From: an uncultured Sulfitobacter sp.
GTDB lineage: Bacteria; Pseudomonadota; Alphaproteobacteria; Rhodobacterales; Rhodobacteraceae
DNA: 64,000 bases
Direction of reading: 5' to 3'
NCBI GenBank assembly: GCA_937928635.1
Contig: CALFWM010000014.1
Location: forward strand, 1-64,000
The position numbers and the translations under genes were made by a program. Shown one piece after another: positions 16,892 through 26,455 of the stretch (its first letter is position 1; every line of letters begins with the position of its first letter). Under the pieces are notes generated by a model. The model was given only the letters and a program-made list of their open reading frames with translations, ran no database searches and had not been told where the DNA came from.

Positions 16892-17455
16892 ATGTCCGAC
16901 GACTTTATGCTCGATACCGATGATCTTGAGCGGCGCATGAATGGCGCAATCGCCTCTTTGCGCACAGAGTTTGCAAGCCTGCGGACCGGGCGTGCCTCAG
17001 CCTCCATGCTGGAGCCGGTGATGGTGGACGCCTACGGGGCAATGACGCCAATCAACCAGGTTGGAACCGTTAACGTGCCAGAACCGCGCATGGTCACGAT
17101 CAACGTCTGGGACAAGGGCCTTGTCGGCAAGGTAGAAAAGGCGATCCGCGAAAGTGGTTTGGGGATCAACCCACAGCTCAATGGCACCATCATCATGCTG
17201 CCGATCCCAGAATTAAACGAGGAACGCCGCACGCAGTTGACCAAAGTCGCGGGCCAATACGCTGAAAACGCGCGGGTTTCAATCCGCAACATACGCCGTG
17301 ACGGGATGGACCAGATCAAAAAGGCAAAATCTGACGGCATGTCTGAGGATGATCAGAAATTCTGGGAAACGGAGATGCAGGACATCACCAACCGCTTTAT
17401 TGCCCAGATCGACGACACGCTTGAGACAAAACAAGCTGAGATCATGCAGGTTTGA
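16892..17455 (+). CDS. frr: Ribosome recycling factor
   Basis: RRF, with EF-G, splits the post-termination ribosome. The 187-residue product has the three-helix-bundle sequence with [20 protein letters not shown] near residue 35, [20 protein letters not shown] in the beta domain, and the C-terminal helix [20 protein letters not shown]. The length is the family norm. It opens the envelope gene run (uppS, cdsA, dxr, rseP) after a 276-bp spacer that holds a palindromic repeat and a candidate leader hairpin. Confidence 0.97.
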   Translation: MSDDFMLDTDDLERRMNGAIASLRTEFASLRTGRASASMLEPVMVDAYGAMTPINQVGTVNVPEPRMVTINVWDKGLVGKVEKAIRESGLGINPQLNGTIIMLPIPELNEERRTQLTKVAGQYAENARVSIRNIRRDGMDQIKKAKSDGMSEDDQKFWETEMQDITNRFIAQIDDTLETKQAEIMQV

Positions 17456-17653
17456 TACGGCGGTTTGAAAACGCCGCGGCGGGGCGTGTAGACGTGTCAA
17501 CATCCCAAGGCCTGAACAGGCTGCGGTTTTGAACCATCAAGAGGATCATACCACTCTGCGGGCATCGCGCCGCTTCAAAGAAACGCTATTTTACACCCAC
17601 TTTTTCAACACTCTTCAGACAACAGAGATTGAAATGACATCTAAGGCATACGT

Positions 17654-18397
17654 GTGAAACTGAACCCCAAAGCCCCTGCGCCACAGGCCCCTATCGGCGG
17701 GCCGCGTCATGTGGCGATCATTATGGATGGCAATGGCCGTTGGGCAACGCAGCGCGGACGCCCGCGCCTGTTTGGGCACCATTCCGGTGCAAAACGGGTG
17801 CGCGAGATTGTTGAGGCCTGCCCGGACACCGGGGTGGAATACTTGACCATCTTTGCCTTTTCGACTGAAAACTGGAAACGTACCCAAGTTGAAGTGGCCG
17901 GGCTGATGAGCCTGTTTCGCCGTTATATTTCCAAAGAGACCCGCAGCCTCAGTGAATTTGGCGTGCGGGTGCGGTTTATCGGGGACCGTGTGCGGCTTGA
18001 TGATAAGCTGACCAAGCTGATGAACGATCTGGAGGCCGCCACGGCGCACAACACACGTGTGCACCTGACAATCGCGCTTAACTACGGTGGGCGCGATGAA
18101 GTGGCCCGGGCCACGCAGCGCCTTGCGATGGATGTGGCTTCGGGCCAACTTGACCCCTTGAAAGTGGATGAAGAAACCCTGCCAAGGTATTTGGATACCT
18201 ACGTTTTACCTGATCCTGATCTGGTTATTCGTACCAGCGGTGAGGCACGTATTTCAAATTTTCTGTTGTGGCAATCTGCTTATGCAGAATACGAATTTAT
18301 TGACACCCTGTGGCCTGACTTCACCAAGGAAGAGTTTCACACCCTCTGCGCTGCCTACGGTGGCCGGGACCGCCGGTTTGGCGCAGTAAAGACCTGA
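17654..18397 (+). CDS. uppS: Undecaprenyl diphosphate synthase (cis-prenyltransferase)
   Basis: UppS condenses eight isopentenyl units onto FPP to make the C55 lipid carrier for peptidoglycan and other polysaccharides. The 247 residues show HVAIIMDGNGRWATQRGRPR with the catalytic Asp, then GAKRVREIVEACPDTGVEYL, FAFSTENWKR, and the C-terminal RTSGEARISNFLLWQSAYAE block with IDTLWPDF. The start is GTG at 17654, preceded by AAGG. It is followed 13 bp later by cdsA, as in many alphaproteobacteria. Confidence 0.95.
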   Translation: MKLNPKAPAPQAPIGGPRHVAIIMDGNGRWATQRGRPRLFGHHSGAKRVREIVEACPDTGVEYLTIFAFSTENWKRTQVEVAGLMSLFRRYISKETRSLSEFGVRVRFIGDRVRLDDKLTKLMNDLEAATAHNTRVHLTIALNYGGRDEVARATQRLAMDVASGQLDPLKVDEETLPRYLDTYVLPDPDLVIRTSGEARISNFLLWQSAYAEYEFIDTLWPDFTKEEFHTLCAAYGGRDRRFGAVKT

Positions 18398-18410
18398 GCG
18401 AGGGGGCGAA

Positions 18411-19202
18411 ATGGTAGCATCTGATCAATGGTCTGACCTGACAGCACGGGTCATCTCTGCCGGGGCGATGGTGGTGATTGGCCTTGCTGGCATCTGGATT
18501 GGCGGGCATGTCTTTCACGCGCTGGTGGCGCTGATTTGTGGTCTCATGGTGTGGGAGCTGGTCGGCATACTGCGCCCCGGTGTGCGCCAGGCACAATTGC
18601 AACTGGGCGTAGTCGCCGGGATTGCGGTGATGTTGGCGATTTACCTGCCCGTTGGCTTTGCCCTGCCGCTGCTTTTGGCCCCGGTTTTCCTGGGATTTGC
18701 GCAGTTGGAACACAACCGCACGATCTACCTGTCGTTTACGGCGATGATCCTGCTGGCCGGCTTTGGCATGATGCAGGTGCGCGATGACATGGGCTTTGGC
18801 TGGTTGTTGTGGCTGGTGCTGGTTGTGGTTGTGACAGACGTCTTTGGCTATTTCGCCGGACGGTTTTTTGGGGGACCGAAATTCTGGCCAACCGTCAGCC
18901 CCAAAAAAACCTGGTCAGGCACCGGTGCGGGCTGGATTGGTGCCGCCCTTGTGGGGCTGTTGTTTAGCATCAACACCGGCGTGGGCCTACAGTTAATCGG
19001 CATTTCCATAGCGGTTTCAATGGCTTCGCAAATGGGTGACATTGCGGAATCAGGCATGAAACGCAGAATGGGCGTCAAAGACAGCTCCAATCTGATCCCC
19101 GGGCACGGCGGGCTGATGGACCGCTTTGACGGCATGCTGGGCGCCTCGCTGTTTTTGCTGATCATCGGTCAATTCATCGGCTTTCCCCCCGGGCTGGGAT
19201 AG
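18411..19202 (+). CDS. cdsA: Phosphatidate cytidylyltransferase
   Basis: CdsA makes CDP-diacylglycerol from phosphatidate and CTP, the branch point of phospholipid synthesis. It is a multi-span inner-membrane protein of 263 residues with about seven hydrophobic segments. The family signature is in the C-terminal third: DVFGYFAGRFFGGPKFWPTV, SPKKTWSGTGAGW, then SQMGDIAESGMKRRMGVKDS and LIPGHGGLMDRFDGML. GAGGGGG lies just before the ATG. It is separated from dxr by two bases, so the genes are co-translated from one message. Confidence 0.95.
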   Translation: MVASDQWSDLTARVISAGAMVVIGLAGIWIGGHVFHALVALICGLMVWELVGILRPGVRQAQLQLGVVAGIAVMLAIYLPVGFALPLLLAPVFLGFAQLEHNRTIYLSFTAMILLAGFGMMQVRDDMGFGWLLWLVLVVVVTDVFGYFAGRFFGGPKFWPTVSPKKTWSGTGAGWIGAALVGLLFSINTGVGLQLIGISIAVSMASQMGDIAESGMKRRMGVKDSSNLIPGHGGLMDRFDGMLGASLFLLIIGQFIGFPPGLG

Positions 19203-19204
19203 GC

Positions 19205-20380
19205 ATGCGGCGGATCAGCATTCTGGGGGCCACGGGTTCCATCGGGCAAAACACCATTGATCTGATCAAACGTGCGCCCGGTGCCTATCACGTGGTTGCC
19301 CTGACCGGATCAGAAAACATCGCGCAATTGGCGCAGGATGCGATGGCACTCAGAGCGGAAGTTGCTGTGACGGCAAACCCCGCACGTCTGGAGGACTTGC
19401 GGACCGCGCTGCACGGCTCTGGCGTGGAGGCCGCCGCAGGCACAACAGCTCTTGTTGAGGCCGCAAGCCGCCCGGCAGACTGGGTGATGTCTGCCATTGT
19501 CGGTGCCGCAGGGCTGGCCCCGGGGTTTGCCGCGCTTGAACAAGGCACGACACTTGCACTGGCCAACAAGGAATCGCTGGTCTGTGCGGGCCGTTTGCTG
19601 CTGCAGACGGCTCGCACGCACAAGGCGACCATTCTGCCGGTCGATTCAGAACATTCAGCGATTTTTCAAGCGCTTGTTGGCGAAGATATCTCGACCGTCG
19701 AGCGGATCATCATCACCGCCTCCGGTGGTGCGCTGCGCGACTGGCCGATTGAGAAATTGGCGGAGGCGACCCTGGAACAGGCCTTGGCCCATCCCAATTG
19801 GGACATGGGCCAACGCATCACGCTTGATTCCGCAACCCTGTTTAACAAAGCGATGGAGGTCATTGAAACAAGGGAGTTTTTCAATGTCACGCCAGAGCAG
19901 ATTGAGGTGATCATTCACCCACAATCGCTGATCCATTCGCTTGTCGGGTTCAATGACGGGGCGTTGATGGCCCACGTGGGGCCGCCTGATATGCGCCACG
20001 CCATTGGCTATGCGCTGCACCATCCCACACGCGCACATCTGCCGGTGGAACGGCTTGATCTGGCCGCCATTGGCCAGCTTGATTTTCGTGTACCGGATGA
20101 GGGGCGCTGGCCCGCCCTGCGTTTGGCGCGCGCGGTCATGGCCGCGGGCGGTATGACGGGGGCGGTGTTTAACGCCGCCAAGGAAACAGCGCTTGATGGA
20201 TTCATTGCCGGGCAGATCGGATTTGCCCAAATGGCGGACACTGTCGCCGCCACGCTGGACGATATGACGCAACACGCCTGCCTTATTGCTGACACCATGA
20301 CCCTTGATAACGTCGCGCAGGTAGACCATTTGGCAAGACAAGCGGCACAAGCCGCGATAGCAAACAGAGCAGGGCACTAA
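19205..20380 (+). CDS. dxr: 1-deoxy-D-xylulose 5-phosphate reductoisomerase
   Basis: Dxr (IspC) rearranges and reduces DXP to MEP with NADPH, the committed step of the non-mevalonate isoprenoid pathway that supplies UppS. The 391-residue product opens with the nucleotide-binding ILGATGSIGQNTIDLI, followed by ANKESLV, the metal-binding LPVDSEHSAIFQAL (Asp, Glu), the NPNWDMG-type loop HPNWDMGQRITLDSATLFNK and HPQSLIHSLVGF. The length is typical. It is packed between cdsA and rseP. Confidence 0.96.
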   Translation: MRRISILGATGSIGQNTIDLIKRAPGAYHVVALTGSENIAQLAQDAMALRAEVAVTANPARLEDLRTALHGSGVEAAAGTTALVEAASRPADWVMSAIVGAAGLAPGFAALEQGTTLALANKESLVCAGRLLLQTARTHKATILPVDSEHSAIFQALVGEDISTVERIIITASGGALRDWPIEKLAEATLEQALAHPNWDMGQRITLDSATLFNKAMEVIETREFFNVTPEQIEVIIHPQSLIHSLVGFNDGALMAHVGPPDMRHAIGYALHHPTRAHLPVERLDLAAIGQLDFRVPDEGRWPALRLARAVMAAGGMTGAVFNAAKETALDGFIAGQIGFAQMADTVAATLDDMTQHACLIADTMTLDNVAQVDHLARQAAQAAIANRAGH

Positions 20381-20381
20381 A

Positions 20382-21734
20382 TTGGATATTCTCGGGTTTC
20401 TTCCGCAGTTTGGTAGTTTCATCTGGACGGTAATCGCCTTTGTGATCGCCCTGTCCGTGATCGTCGCGATCCACGAATACGGCCACTACATTGTGGGCCG
20501 CTGGACCGGGATCAAAGCGGACGTGTTCAGCCTTGGCTTTGGCCCGGTGCTGTGGTCGCGCCCTGACAAACACGGCACCCAATGGCAGATTGCGGCCTTG
20601 CCCTTTGGGGGGTTTGTGAAATTTGCCGGTGATGCCAATGCGGCCTCGGGCAAGGACGAAGAGGCAATGGAAGCCGTTGCCGATGATCCCGAGGCGCTGC
20701 GCCATACCATGCACGGTGCACCGCTCTGGGCGCGTGCGCTGACCGTTGCGGCAGGGCCGGTGTTTAACTTTGCCCTGTCGATCATAGTGTTTTTCGGCGT
20801 GGCGATGACCGCCGGTGTCGCCAAGGACCCGCTGACAGTGGGCGAAATGCGCCCCTTACCCGCGCTCCAGCAAAGCCTGCTGCCCGGGGACGAATTGCGC
20901 GCCGTGAACGGTGTGCGCGTACCAAGTCGGGAAGATGAAGACGCCTATGCAGCGTTCATCGACAGCTTGCCGCTGGAGGCCACCCTGCAATATGACGTGC
21001 TGCGCGATGGTCAGACACAGACCGTTACCGGCCCTTATTTGCTGCCCGCACTGGTGTCGCGAGTGATGCCACAATCCGCCGCCTATGAAGCGGGCCTCAA
21101 AACCGGTGATGTGATCACGGCGGTGGACGGTTTACCCACCTTTGCCTTTGATCAGCTTAAGACGGCGGTTGAGGGATCAGGGGGGGCTGCATTGGCGCTG
21201 AATGTCTGGCGCGCGGGCGATGAGCTTGAATTCACCATGACCCCAAAAGCCACGGATGAACCGCAGGACGATGGCACATTCAAACAAAACCTGCGCATCG
21301 GCATTGCCGGGGGCATGGCGTTTGAGCCAGCAACAGAGGCACCCGGCGCAAGCGATGCGTTGTGGGGCGGGGTGGTCAACACCTGGCGTATTATTGATGG
21401 GTCCATCTCTGGGCTGAAACAGATGATCGTCGGCAATATTTCCACCTGTAATCTGAGCGGTCCGATCGGCATTGCACAAACCTCCGGTGCGACGGCCAGT
21501 CAGGGTGCTCAGTCGTTTATCTACTTTATCGCGGTTCTCAGCACGGCGGTGGGCCTGTTGAATCTGTTCCCGATCCCGGCGCTTGATGGCGGGCATCTGG
21601 TGTTTTACGCCTATGAGGCAGTCCGTGGAAAGCCGCCAAGCGACACGGCCCTGCGCATCCTGATGACAATTGGCTTGGGGTTGGTGCTGACCCTGATGGT
21701 CTTTGCCCTTGGGCATGATTTGTTCTGTCCGTAA
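20382..21734 (+). CDS. rseP: Site-2 intramembrane zinc metalloprotease RseP
   Basis: RseP cleaves anti-sigma factors or signal-peptide remnants within the inner membrane during envelope-stress signalling. The 450-residue protein has the zinc motif HEYGH at residues 31-35 in the first membrane segment, PDZ-like periplasmic domains (about 115-310; TGDVITAVDGLPTFAFDQL) and the C-terminal third zinc ligand in NLFPIPALDGGHLVF. It uses a TTG start at 20382 with AGGG 8 bases upstream; no better ATG is nearby. It lies one base after dxr and before a tiny membrane gene and bamA. Confidence 0.93.
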   Translation: MDILGFLPQFGSFIWTVIAFVIALSVIVAIHEYGHYIVGRWTGIKADVFSLGFGPVLWSRPDKHGTQWQIAALPFGGFVKFAGDANAASGKDEEAMEAVADDPEALRHTMHGAPLWARALTVAAGPVFNFALSIIVFFGVAMTAGVAKDPLTVGEMRPLPALQQSLLPGDELRAVNGVRVPSREDEDAYAAFIDSLPLEATLQYDVLRDGQTQTVTGPYLLPALVSRVMPQSAAYEAGLKTGDVITAVDGLPTFAFDQLKTAVEGSGGAALALNVWRAGDELEFTMTPKATDEPQDDGTFKQNLRIGIAGGMAFEPATEAPGASDALWGGVVNTWRIIDGSISGLKQMIVGNISTCNLSGPIGIAQTSGATASQGAQSFIYFIAVLSTAVGLLNLFPIPALDGGHLVFYAYEAVRGKPPSDTALRILMTIGLGLVLTLMVFALGHDLFCP

Positions 21735-21908
21735 CGTAATGAGTTACGGCGGCGATCAAGGCTGAGACGCTGGATTTGGTGAACAATTGGGTCAGTAGGG
21801 CGCGCATTGTCTCCTGACCTGCGCGATAGCCATACTTTTGCCTCAATTCGCCCAAACTGCCGCCTTATTCGCCTCTTAGTTATGTGGCGGTAACGTAGGA
21901 GCACATTC

Positions 21909-22034
21909 ATGCAATCGCTTCAAAGGTCAGTTCGTGGATTCCGCCTGTTGATGGACCTCAACTGGGATCGTGCCCTCTATGTGTGCACGATTGTTTTCGC
22001 CCTCGCGGCAGGGGCATTTGTCGGCTCGCTTTAA
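21909..22034 (+). CDS. 41-residue single-span membrane protein between rseP and bamA
   Basis: The frame MQSLQRSVRGFRLLMDLNWD continues RALYVCTIVFALAAGAFVGSL, with a charged, amphipathic N-terminal part and one C-terminal hydrophobic helix (about 22-41) that ends at the last residue. An excellent ribosome-binding site (TAGGAG, 7 bases from ATG) supports translation. It has its own 174-bp upstream gap after rseP, so it may have a separate promoter, and a candidate terminator follows. I do not recognise a family. Its place between RseP and BamA makes a role in outer-membrane-protein stress plausible but unproven. Confidence 0.7.
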   Translation: MQSLQRSVRGFRLLMDLNWDRALYVCTIVFALAAGAFVGSL

Positions 22035-22051
22035 GCCGGACGGACTATACC

Positions 22052-22107
22052 CACACACAAGATGATGTTTCAGGCTGAAACACAGCGACGCAACATCGTG
22101 TGTTTTT
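22052..22107 (+). terminator. Candidate terminator before bamA
   Basis: ACACACAAGATG at 22053 onward can pair with CATCGTGTGT (22094-22103), followed by a T-run to 22107; inside the loop is a second perfect hairpin GTTTCA-GGC-TGAAAC. This would end the transcript of the 41-residue gene and imply a separate bamA promoter in the ~80 bp that follow. Confidence 0.5.
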
Positions 22108-22186
22108 CGGCCTGCAAGTTTTTGACAATCATCAGCTATTTGCGTACTCAGGTTCCCAATAGATGTCGTAAGATTGGGTTTGAACC

Positions 22187-24544
22187 ATGAGACTATTGAG
22201 TGGGGGCACTAAGCCCCACGCGCGGGCGGTACAGGGAACACTTTCAAAACTGCTACAGGGGGCGTCGTTTTGTGCCCTAATGTCAGTGGCTTGGATGGCA
22301 CCTGCCACGGAAGTGGCTGCACAGCAATTTCAATTCAGCACTGTTGTCATCAACGGCAATGAACGCGTTGGGGACAGCGCGATCCTGTCACGGGCCGGAA
22401 TCAGGCGGGGCGTGCCGGTGTCGGGTGGCCAGTTGAATGACGCATTTCAGAACCTGCAAAATTCGGGTTTGTTCGAAAGTGTTTCGATAGAACCGCAAGG
22501 CAGCAGGCTGGTGATTACGGTCACCGAGTTTCCCACGCTGAACCAGGTGCGCTTTGAAGGGAACAAGCGGATCAATGATGAGCGGCTCACGGGCCTGATT
22601 TCCTCAACCGAGCGGCGCGTGTTCAACCCGGCACAGGCCGAGGCGGACGCGGCCTCCATCGCAGAGGCCTATGCCAATGAAGGGCGTATTGCGGCACGGG
22701 TCAATCCACGCATCATCCGACGCAGTCAGAACCGCGTCGATCTGGTGTTTGAAATCTTTGAGGGCGACAATGTTGAAGTTGAGCGCGTCAGCTTTGTCGG
22801 CAACCGCGTCTATTCAGACCGCCGTTTGCGCCGCGTGCTGGACACCAAACAAGCAGGTATTTTTCGCCGTCTGGTCTCCCGCGATACTTTTGTGGAAGGG
22901 CGCGTTGCGCTTGATCAGCAATTGCTGCGCGATTTTTACTTTTCGCGCGGCTATGTCGATATGCGTACCCAGGCCGTCAACGCAGAACTGACCCGCAACC
23001 GCGATGGGTATTTTGTGTCCTATAATGTGACAGAGGGTCAGCAGTTTCGCTTTGGTGAAATCACCGTGGTCTCGGAGATGCCCGGCGTGGATGCGGCCAA
23101 CTATCAACGCATCGTCAAGGTCAAACCCGGCGGCGTCTATTCACCAACGCTGGTTGATACAGACATTGCCCGGCTTGAGCGTCAGGGCATCCGGGACGGT
23201 ATTGATTTTATGCGGGTGGAACCGGTTATTGAGCGCAATGACCGGGATCTGACGCTGAACGTCACCTACAAAATCACCCGCGGCCCCAGGGTATTTGTGG
23301 AGCGGATTGATATTGAGGGCAATACCACCACCCTTGATCAGGTCATCCGGCGTCAATTTGACAGTGTTGAGGGCGATCCCTTTAACCCGCGTGAAATTCG
23401 TGAATCCGCCGAGCGTATTCGCGCTCTGGGCTACTTTGAAAACGCCGACGTTGCCGCGCGTGAAGGCAGCAACAGCGAACAGGTGGTCATTGACGTTGAC
23501 GTTGTTGAACAGCCCACCGGATCATTGAACTTTGGTGGCTCGTTTTCAAACAATGATGGTTTTGGGGTCGCGATCAGCTTTAATGAAACCAACTTTCTGG
23601 GCCGGGGACAGCGTCTGTCCCTCAACGTGACAACCGCGTCGGAAGCGACCCGCTATGGCATCAACTTTGTTGAACCTGCCTTGCTGGGGCGGGATCTCGC
23701 CCTTGGACTGGAGCTGGATTACGCAGAGACCGATTCCCGGTTTTTCTCTTTTGACACAGAGAGATTTCTTTTCAGGCCAAGCCTGACCTTCCCGGTGAGT
23801 GAAAATGGCCGTCTGTCGCTGCGCTATACGGCGGAACAACTTGAAGTGCAGGGGCGCGATCCTTCTGAAAACGGGCTGGTTGTTCAGGACGATATTGACG
23901 CAGGTGAGCTGTTCACCTCGTCGGTTGGCTATGACTATACCTATGACACGCGCCGTGGCGGGATTGATCCGACAAGAGGCCTCTTGTTCCAGTTCTCGCA
24001 GGACTTTGCTGGTTTGGGGGGGGACAATTCCTTTATCAAAACAGTTGCCAAAGTGACTGGCGAACGAAAGTTCTTCAACGAAGAAGTGACTGTGCGCGCC
24101 AGCCTTGAAGGCGGCGCATTGGCCTGGAAAAGCGGGAACAACCGGGTGCCGGACCGTTTCCTGCTCGACACGTCGATCATTCGCGGGTTTGAACCTGGCG
24201 GCATTGGCCCCCGCGACCCCACCGTAAGTACAGATGAGCCACTTGGGGGCAACCTCTATGTCGCGGCACGGTTTGAGGTTGAATTCCCCCTTGGCTTGCC
24301 AGAGGAACTTGGGATCAACGGCGGCGTATTTTATGACGTTGGGAACCTGTGGGATCTGAGCGATGTGAACCTGAACGGGACCAATGTTCTGGGTGAGGGC
24401 GGGTCTTTCCGCCACGTTGTCGGGGTGTCCCTGTTCTGGGAAACACCCATCGGACCATTGCAGTTCAACTTCTCCAAGGCATTGCGCAGCGAAGACTTTG
24501 ACAGAGAGCAAAGTTTTGAGATCACCCTGCGTACGGAGTTCTGA
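22187..24544 (+). CDS. bamA: Outer membrane protein assembly factor BamA
   Basis: BamA is the essential Omp85 insertase of the outer membrane. The 785-residue precursor has an N-terminal signal region of about 46 residues ending near EVAAQQ, five POTRA domains (about 47-390; e.g. FQFSTVVINGNERVGDSAIL, VRFEGNKRINDERL, VSFVGNRVYSDRRL, VFVERIDIEGNTTTLDQVIR), then a 16-strand barrel with the conserved IRGFEPGGIGPRD of loop 6, and it ends in ITLRTEF with the terminal Phe that the Bam machinery reads. It is followed 4 bp later by its periplasmic chaperone gene skp, as usual. Confidence 0.97.
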   Translation: MRLLSGGTKPHARAVQGTLSKLLQGASFCALMSVAWMAPATEVAAQQFQFSTVVINGNERVGDSAILSRAGIRRGVPVSGGQLNDAFQNLQNSGLFESVSIEPQGSRLVITVTEFPTLNQVRFEGNKRINDERLTGLISSTERRVFNPAQAEADAASIAEAYANEGRIAARVNPRIIRRSQNRVDLVFEIFEGDNVEVERVSFVGNRVYSDRRLRRVLDTKQAGIFRRLVSRDTFVEGRVALDQQLLRDFYFSRGYVDMRTQAVNAELTRNRDGYFVSYNVTEGQQFRFGEITVVSEMPGVDAANYQRIVKVKPGGVYSPTLVDTDIARLERQGIRDGIDFMRVEPVIERNDRDLTLNVTYKITRGPRVFVERIDIEGNTTTLDQVIRRQFDSVEGDPFNPREIRESAERIRALGYFENADVAAREGSNSEQVVIDVDVVEQPTGSLNFGGSFSNNDGFGVAISFNETNFLGRGQRLSLNVTTASEATRYGINFVEPALLGRDLALGLELDYAETDSRFFSFDTERFLFRPSLTFPVSENGRLSLRYTAEQLEVQGRDPSENGLVVQDDIDAGELFTSSVGYDYTYDTRRGGIDPTRGLLFQFSQDFAGLGGDNSFIKTVAKVTGERKFFNEEVTVRASLEGGALAWKSGNNRVPDRFLLDTSIIRGFEPGGIGPRDPTVSTDEPLGGNLYVAARFEVEFPLGLPEELGINGGVFYDVGNLWDLSDVNLNGTNVLGEGGSFRHVVGVSLFWETPIGPLQFNFSKALRSEDFDREQSFEITLRTEF

Positions 24545-24548
24545 TCTG

Positions 24549-25121
24549 ATGCGTCACGGCATTGCTGTTGCGCTGCTGGTGGTGGGCCTTTGGGAGAGCA
24601 CGCCAGCGGTTGCGCAGCAATCCCAAACCGGCCAGAGCAGCGCGGAACAGGGCATCGTGCGCACGCCCGTGCTGATCATTGATACAGATCAGATGTTTCG
24701 CGACAGCGCCTTTGGCAAACGCGTTGCGGAGGAAGACCGCGCCCGACGCGCCGCCTTAAGTGCTGAAAACCGACGCATCACAGCAGACCTCGAAAATGAG
24801 GAAAAAAAACTGACCGGGATGCGCACGGAGATGGAAGCCGAGGCGTTTCGCAGGCTTGCCGATGCCTTTGACGCAAAGGTGCAGCAAACCGAGCAGGCGC
24901 AACTGGAAAAAATCGGAGCATTCGCAGAAATACTTGATCAGGAACGCACTGCATTTTTGCGGGCCGCAGAGCCGGTGCTGGAGCAGCTGATGCTGCAAGC
25001 CGGAGCGGTGGTTATTCTTGAATCCCGTGCGGTGCTATTCAGGCGGGCACAGGTCGACATCACGGAAGAGGCCATTGGGTTACTGGATGAAACAATTGGC
25101 AGCGGCCTGGCGCCTGAGTAA
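24549..25121 (+). CDS. skp: Periplasmic OmpH/Skp-family chaperone
   Basis: A 190-residue secreted protein of the OmpH/Skp family, which holds unfolded outer-membrane proteins on their way to BamA. It has a signal peptide (MRHGIAVALLVVGLWESTPA, cut after VAQQ), then the typical opening TPVLIIDTDQMFRDSAFGKR and a long charged coiled-coil of about 100 residues (RRITADLENEEKKLTGMRTE). The start ATG at 24549 lies 4 bp after bamA. Sequence conservation in this family is low; identification rests on the pattern and on the bamA-fabZ context. Confidence 0.88.
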   Translation: MRHGIAVALLVVGLWESTPAVAQQSQTGQSSAEQGIVRTPVLIIDTDQMFRDSAFGKRVAEEDRARRAALSAENRRITADLENEEKKLTGMRTEMEAEAFRRLADAFDAKVQQTEQAQLEKIGAFAEILDQERTAFLRAAEPVLEQLMLQAGAVVILESRAVLFRRAQVDITEEAIGLLDETIGSGLAPE

Positions 25122-25205
25122 CTTGCCCCTTATGTCCGGTCTTGGTAGCCCTTTGGGGCCAGGCCAGATCAGCGGCCAGGACATAAATTCTCAAAGGACA
25201 CCTTC

Positions 25206-25676
25206 ATGAGCGATCAGAAACTCAGCGCGGACATTCAGCTGATTCAACGCATCCTGCCCCATCGCTACCCGTTTCTGCTGGTTGACAAGGTCGAGGAGAT
25301 TGACAGCACGGCCTCCGCTGTCGGGTACAAAAACGTCACCATGAATGAACCGCATTTTCAGGGCCATTTTCCCGGCACCCCGATCATGCCCGGCGTCACA
25401 ATCGTGGAGGCGATGGCCCAGACCGCTGGCGTCATGGTTGGCACCGCACTTGGCATGGCCGACAAGGAAATGCTGATCTACTTTATGTCGATCGACAAAT
25501 GCAAATTTCGCCGCAAGGTGGTGCCCGGTGATGTCTTGCGCATGGATATGCAGACCTTGCGCGGCAAGCCCGGTGGCAAAATCTGGAAATTTGGCGGCAC
25601 CGCCACCGTTGAGGGTGAAATGGCGGCAGAGGCCGAGTTTATGGCGATGCTTGATCTGCCAAAAGAGGGTTCATGA
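25206..25676 (+). CDS. fabZ: 3-hydroxyacyl-[ACP] dehydratase FabZ
   Basis: FabZ removes water from 3-hydroxyacyl-ACP in fatty-acid elongation and competes with LpxA for 3-hydroxyacyl-ACP. The 156 residues form a single hotdog domain with [14 protein letters not shown] and the active-site His54 and Glu68 within [33 protein letters not shown] precedes the ATG. It overlaps lpxA by four bases (ATGA), which ties membrane fatty-acid and lipid A synthesis at the level of translation. Confidence 0.96.
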   Translation: MSDQKLSADIQLIQRILPHRYPFLLVDKVEEIDSTASAVGYKNVTMNEPHFQGHFPGTPIMPGVTIVEAMAQTAGVMVGTALGMADKEMLIYFMSIDKCKFRRKVVPGDVLRMDMQTLRGKPGGKIWKFGGTATVEGEMAAEAEFMAMLDLPKEGS

Positions 25677-26455
25677 GCAACATTCACCCCTCAGCGGTGA
25701 TCGAGGAGGGCGCGCAGGTAGACGCCAGCGCGCGCATCGGCCCGTTCTGTGTGGTCGGCCCGCAGGTGGTGCTTGGCCCGGAGGTTGAGCTCAAAAGCCA
25801 TGTGGTTGTCACCGGCCAGACTGAAGTTGGCGCCGGCACGGTGATCTTTCCCTTTGCCGTGATTGGAGAGATCCCGCAGGATTTGAAATTCAAGGGCGAG
25901 GCCAGCCGCCTGATCATCGGTCAGCGCAACCGCATCCGTGAACATGTCACCATGAACTGTGGCACCGAAGGGGGCGGGGGCGTGACCCTCATCGGGGATG
26001 ATGGGTTGTTCATGGCCGGGTGTCACATCGCCCATGATGCGATTTTGGGCGACCGGGTGATTGTGGTCAATTCCGCCGCCGTGGCTGGACATTGTATTAT
26101 TGAGGATGACGTGATCATTGGCGGTCTTGCAGGCATTCACCAATGGGTGCGCATCGGCAAGGGTGCGATCATCGGGGCGGTGACCATGGTGGCAAATGAT
26201 GTCATTCCCTATGGCCTTGTGCAGGCGGCGCGCGGCGATCTGGATGGGCTTAATCTGGTCGGGCTCAAACGGCGCGGCGTGGCGCGCAGTGACATCACTG
26301 CCCTGCGTGCGGCGTTTCAGATGCTGGCGCAGGGGGAGGGCACGTTTCAAGACCGTGCCCAACGTCTAGGTGAGGAAACCAGCAGCGATTATGTGCATGA
26401 AATTGTAGATTTCATTCTGGCCGACACGGGCCGTCATTTCCTGACGCCCAAATGA
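25673..26455 (+). CDS. lpxA: UDP-N-acetylglucosamine O-acyltransferase
   Basis: LpxA transfers a 3-hydroxyacyl chain from ACP to the 3-OH of UDP-GlcNAc, the first step of lipid A synthesis. The 260-residue product is a left-handed beta-helix of hexapeptide repeats ([20 protein letters not shown] and similar, residues 3-190) with the catalytic His in [12 protein letters not shown] and a C-terminal helical part. It overlaps fabZ and lpxI by four bases on each side, so the run is translated as one unit. Confidence 0.96.
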   Translation: MSNIHPSAVIEEGAQVDASARIGPFCVVGPQVVLGPEVELKSHVVVTGQTEVGAGTVIFPFAVIGEIPQDLKFKGEASRLIIGQRNRIREHVTMNCGTEGGGGVTLIGDDGLFMAGCHIAHDAILGDRVIVVNSAAVAGHCIIEDDVIIGGLAGIHQWVRIGKGAIIGAVTMVANDVIPYGLVQAARGDLDGLNLVGLKRRGVARSDITALRAAFQMLAQGEGTFQDRAQRLGEETSSDYVHEIVDFILADTGRHFLTPK

